Source of the DNA: Amblyornis subalaris | Lineage: Eukaryota; Chordata; Aves; Passeriformes; Ptilonorhynchidae | DNA length: 64,000 bases | Reading direction: 5' to 3' | Assembly (NCBI GenBank): GCA_018881555.1 | Contig: JACAXG010000061.1 | Location: forward strand, 3,705,536-3,769,535 | Part shown: positions 61,801 through 64,000 of the stretch, piece after piece | How positions within the stretch are numbered: the first letter of the stretch is position 1 | How the letters are laid out: each line of letters opens with the position of its first letter | Position numbers and translations under genes: made by a program | Notes under the pieces: model-generated | Told to the model about the DNA's origin: nothing | The model's input: the letters and a program-made list of their open reading frames with translations, nothing else | Database searches by the model: none

Positions 61801-64000
61801 GAAGAGCAAAAATGTTCCATGACCCTCCTTTGTTGTCAGCGCCTCCAGGACTAAGCTATGCAAACAGATGCTATATCACCATCCACAGACAGTGAAAGAG
61901 ATGCAGTGGTCTCCTAAAAAGACTTGTGCAATAAAAAATGACAGAAGGGAACACAAAGTATAACCCTGTGCTGCAGAAACCCATCTTGTCTTTTAAAAGC
62001 CTATATATGGTGATAGCTCTCTTCTCGATGTTACAAAAGTTCTCACAACAATCCAATAACAATTTATCGTGTTCATAAATGCTGCAGATCAGAGAGGGGC
62101 AAGAAGGGGGTTTTTCCAGGGTTTTTAAGGTTTTTGCTGAGGCGTCAGCCATACTACTCCTTTACATGAAAGTGCCTGTGTCCCAAGGACTGATGATACC
62201 AGTTCTGGTCAGTGAATTTCTTTCTCTCTCTCTCTCTCTCTTCCCTTTTCAAATTGCATCTAGAGATTATGGTCTTTGAATATTTTCAAACTGGAGAAAT
62301 ATACACCAGAATGGTGTGTAGTTTACAGGCATTCATGAAGAAACTCATCAAGAGAACACTTGGAGAGCAATTTGTGTAGGCAGGACTGTGAACAGGTGTG
62401 ATAAGACTACAGGTTAGGTTACACTAATGTTTATACTATGCATTTAGTACTTGTATCAGTCACCATCTACAGAGATGCTGCAAAATTCTCTGAGTCTGAC
62501 TCTTCACTGTTGTTCATCATGCCAAAAGTTGCTGCTGCCACTTTTTATTGGCTACTTGGGAGCCATGTCCTTTTGTTTGCAGGAAGCAGTGCTTGGTCCC
62601 AAACACTGCCTCAAAGAAAGACAAAGCTGTACAAAAGGATCTTAGTAAAGTGCTTCACCAAGAAAACCTGAGTTAAGCTCGCAGTAATGAATACATTTAT
62701 TGGGTAGACAGTAAAAAGTACTGGAGAGTTAAAAATAAATTCTGAGTTATTTAAACTCAATTTATGAGCAGGAAAATAAGCCCTCTCTTCTACCATTAAT
62801 GTTTTTTATCTGGGCCATCAAATGTCACACCCTACTGATTTTGGATGTAAGGTCACTGGAAACAACATATCAGTGGTGTCAGCAATACAAATCAACTGAA
62901 ATTCCCCTAAAAATAAAAATGTCAGGAGTAAAATAATAGGCAATAGTTATTTCATGGTATGAAAGGCTTGTAATATATCAAGAGTTCACCTTCTTCTATC
63001 TTTATAATATATCACTTCGAACATTAAGTATACCTCCATTTCATATATTTTAAATATAGATAATGTATCTAGCTAAAACAATACTCTTGGAGAAAAGTGC
63101 ACCAAAATGATTGTTTAGGTTTGCATTCACTTTTTGAAACGCCTCCTAATTTATAGCAAATGATGAAGCAATAGCCCTGTCTATAAAAGGCAGTGCAGCG
63201 CACCAGCTGATGCTTTCTAAGAACATATTTCTGTGTTAAAGGGATACGGAAATATAAAATTGATCTGGGGTAACCATTTTAGCAAGAAGTAAAATAAGGG
63301 GTGGCCCTTCATTCTGCCTGACCCTTCATCTGGTCCATGAAGACAAGACCCCAACTAAACCAAGCATTGCAGGAAGCAGTAACAAATGCCACTAGGAAGA
63401 AAACAAGCAGCACATATTTGTGAAAATGCCTCCTTTGAAGTTTCTGTGGAGATGAACACATCTGTGTCTGTTAAATTGTCTTTAGTACAAATGGGGATTT
63501 CCCCGGGCCATTTGTGACTGTTATTAAATGGCTACTAGAAAACAGGTTACTAATTTGGCTGGGATCACCATGCTGAATTATAACTAAACACGCTGAATGT
63601 CACACTGCACTGCATGTGGCACTCACACAGAGAAACAGGCGCTATAAACCCGTGCTACGCACACGTAGCAACATGAATCTGCACACTCAGTTCAGATGCA
63701 GTTGGCTTTGTGATTAATAGCCTGCCAGTGCCTGGACCTTTTGTGTTTACATATAATGAGGAAGAGGATGGGGACAGACTAGATCAGTGCTGTTCCATCA
63801 CTTACCTCTAATAAATCTGGCCCCACATCCCTGGAGTTTCCAGGACTGCAAACCTCTCAGGGTCCCTGAAAACTCTTTTAGGGTTCAAGTCCTTTTTCCA
63901 GTGACCCTCCTAAGAGCAGGACCCAGAAGCCCTGGTGTCCATCCCCAGCACCACATCTCTTGATGTTCACCCATTGCTACTCAATGAGCAGACAAAGCAT
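58824..64000. other. Unique non-coding DNA, no gene seen
   Basis: No exon, RNA gene or transposon is recognised. A CT microsatellite is at 62220-62245. The part from 62.9 to 63.2 kb is very A+T-rich. The segment 63540-63740 has more CpG than its surroundings but no open frame of note. Confidence 0.5.
62220..62245. repeat. CT/AG microsatellite
   Basis: About nine CT units (62224-62241) within a longer pyrimidine tract. It is a likely length-polymorphic marker. Confidence 0.9.

Noticed and set aside
1..64000. tRNA, rRNA, snRNA genes, CRISPR arrays, prophage or bacterial operons
   Set aside because: No cloverleaf or box A/B arrangement, no regularly spaced direct repeats and no recognised bacterial genes. 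The repeat content is that of a bird genome.

Overview
The window reads as vertebrate, almost certainly avian, nuclear DNA with no gene I can name. The evidence is of three kinds. First, 3' ends and fragments of CR1 (chicken repeat 1) LINEs are recognisable at 2280-2567, 7355-7545, 43591-43685 and probably 31960-32340. Second, 43019-43590 is a solo LTR of a kind I know from bird genomes, inserted on the minus strand with a perfect 5-bp target-site duplication. Third, interspersed repeat density is very low, there are a few short microsatellites, CpG is scarce, and no open frame exceeds 168 codons. There are no bacterial operons, ribosome binding sites, CRISPR arrays, tRNA or rRNA genes.

Layout. 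1-15.8 kb: unique A+T-rich DNA with two CR1 remnants, a TG microsatellite and a 20-bp tandem duplication (12354-12393). 15.8-32 kb: unique DNA with a GGAGGGT mini-tract, an inverted repeat (17747-17788), a G4-capable pyrimidine tract (21479-21501) and a small exon-like interval (21660-21717). 32-43 kb: a probable CR1 5'-UTR fragment, a more G+C-rich patch (about 32.4-34.4 kb), and an exon-like open interval (39894-40077). 43-44 kb: the LTR and an adjacent CR1 piece. 44-64 kb: unique DNA with a canonical G-quadruplex motif (49291-49306), a minus-strand exon-like interval starting with a signal-peptide-like sequence (49975-50206), two microsatellites, and non-coding stretches.

Interpretation. 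The window is best seen as a gene desert or part of a very large intron. Three exon-like intervals are listed at low confidence. They have splice-like flanks and open frames, but no family is recognised and nothing links them. I found no evidence of a novel multi-gene system. The firmest result is the solo LTR with its duplication and internal signals.
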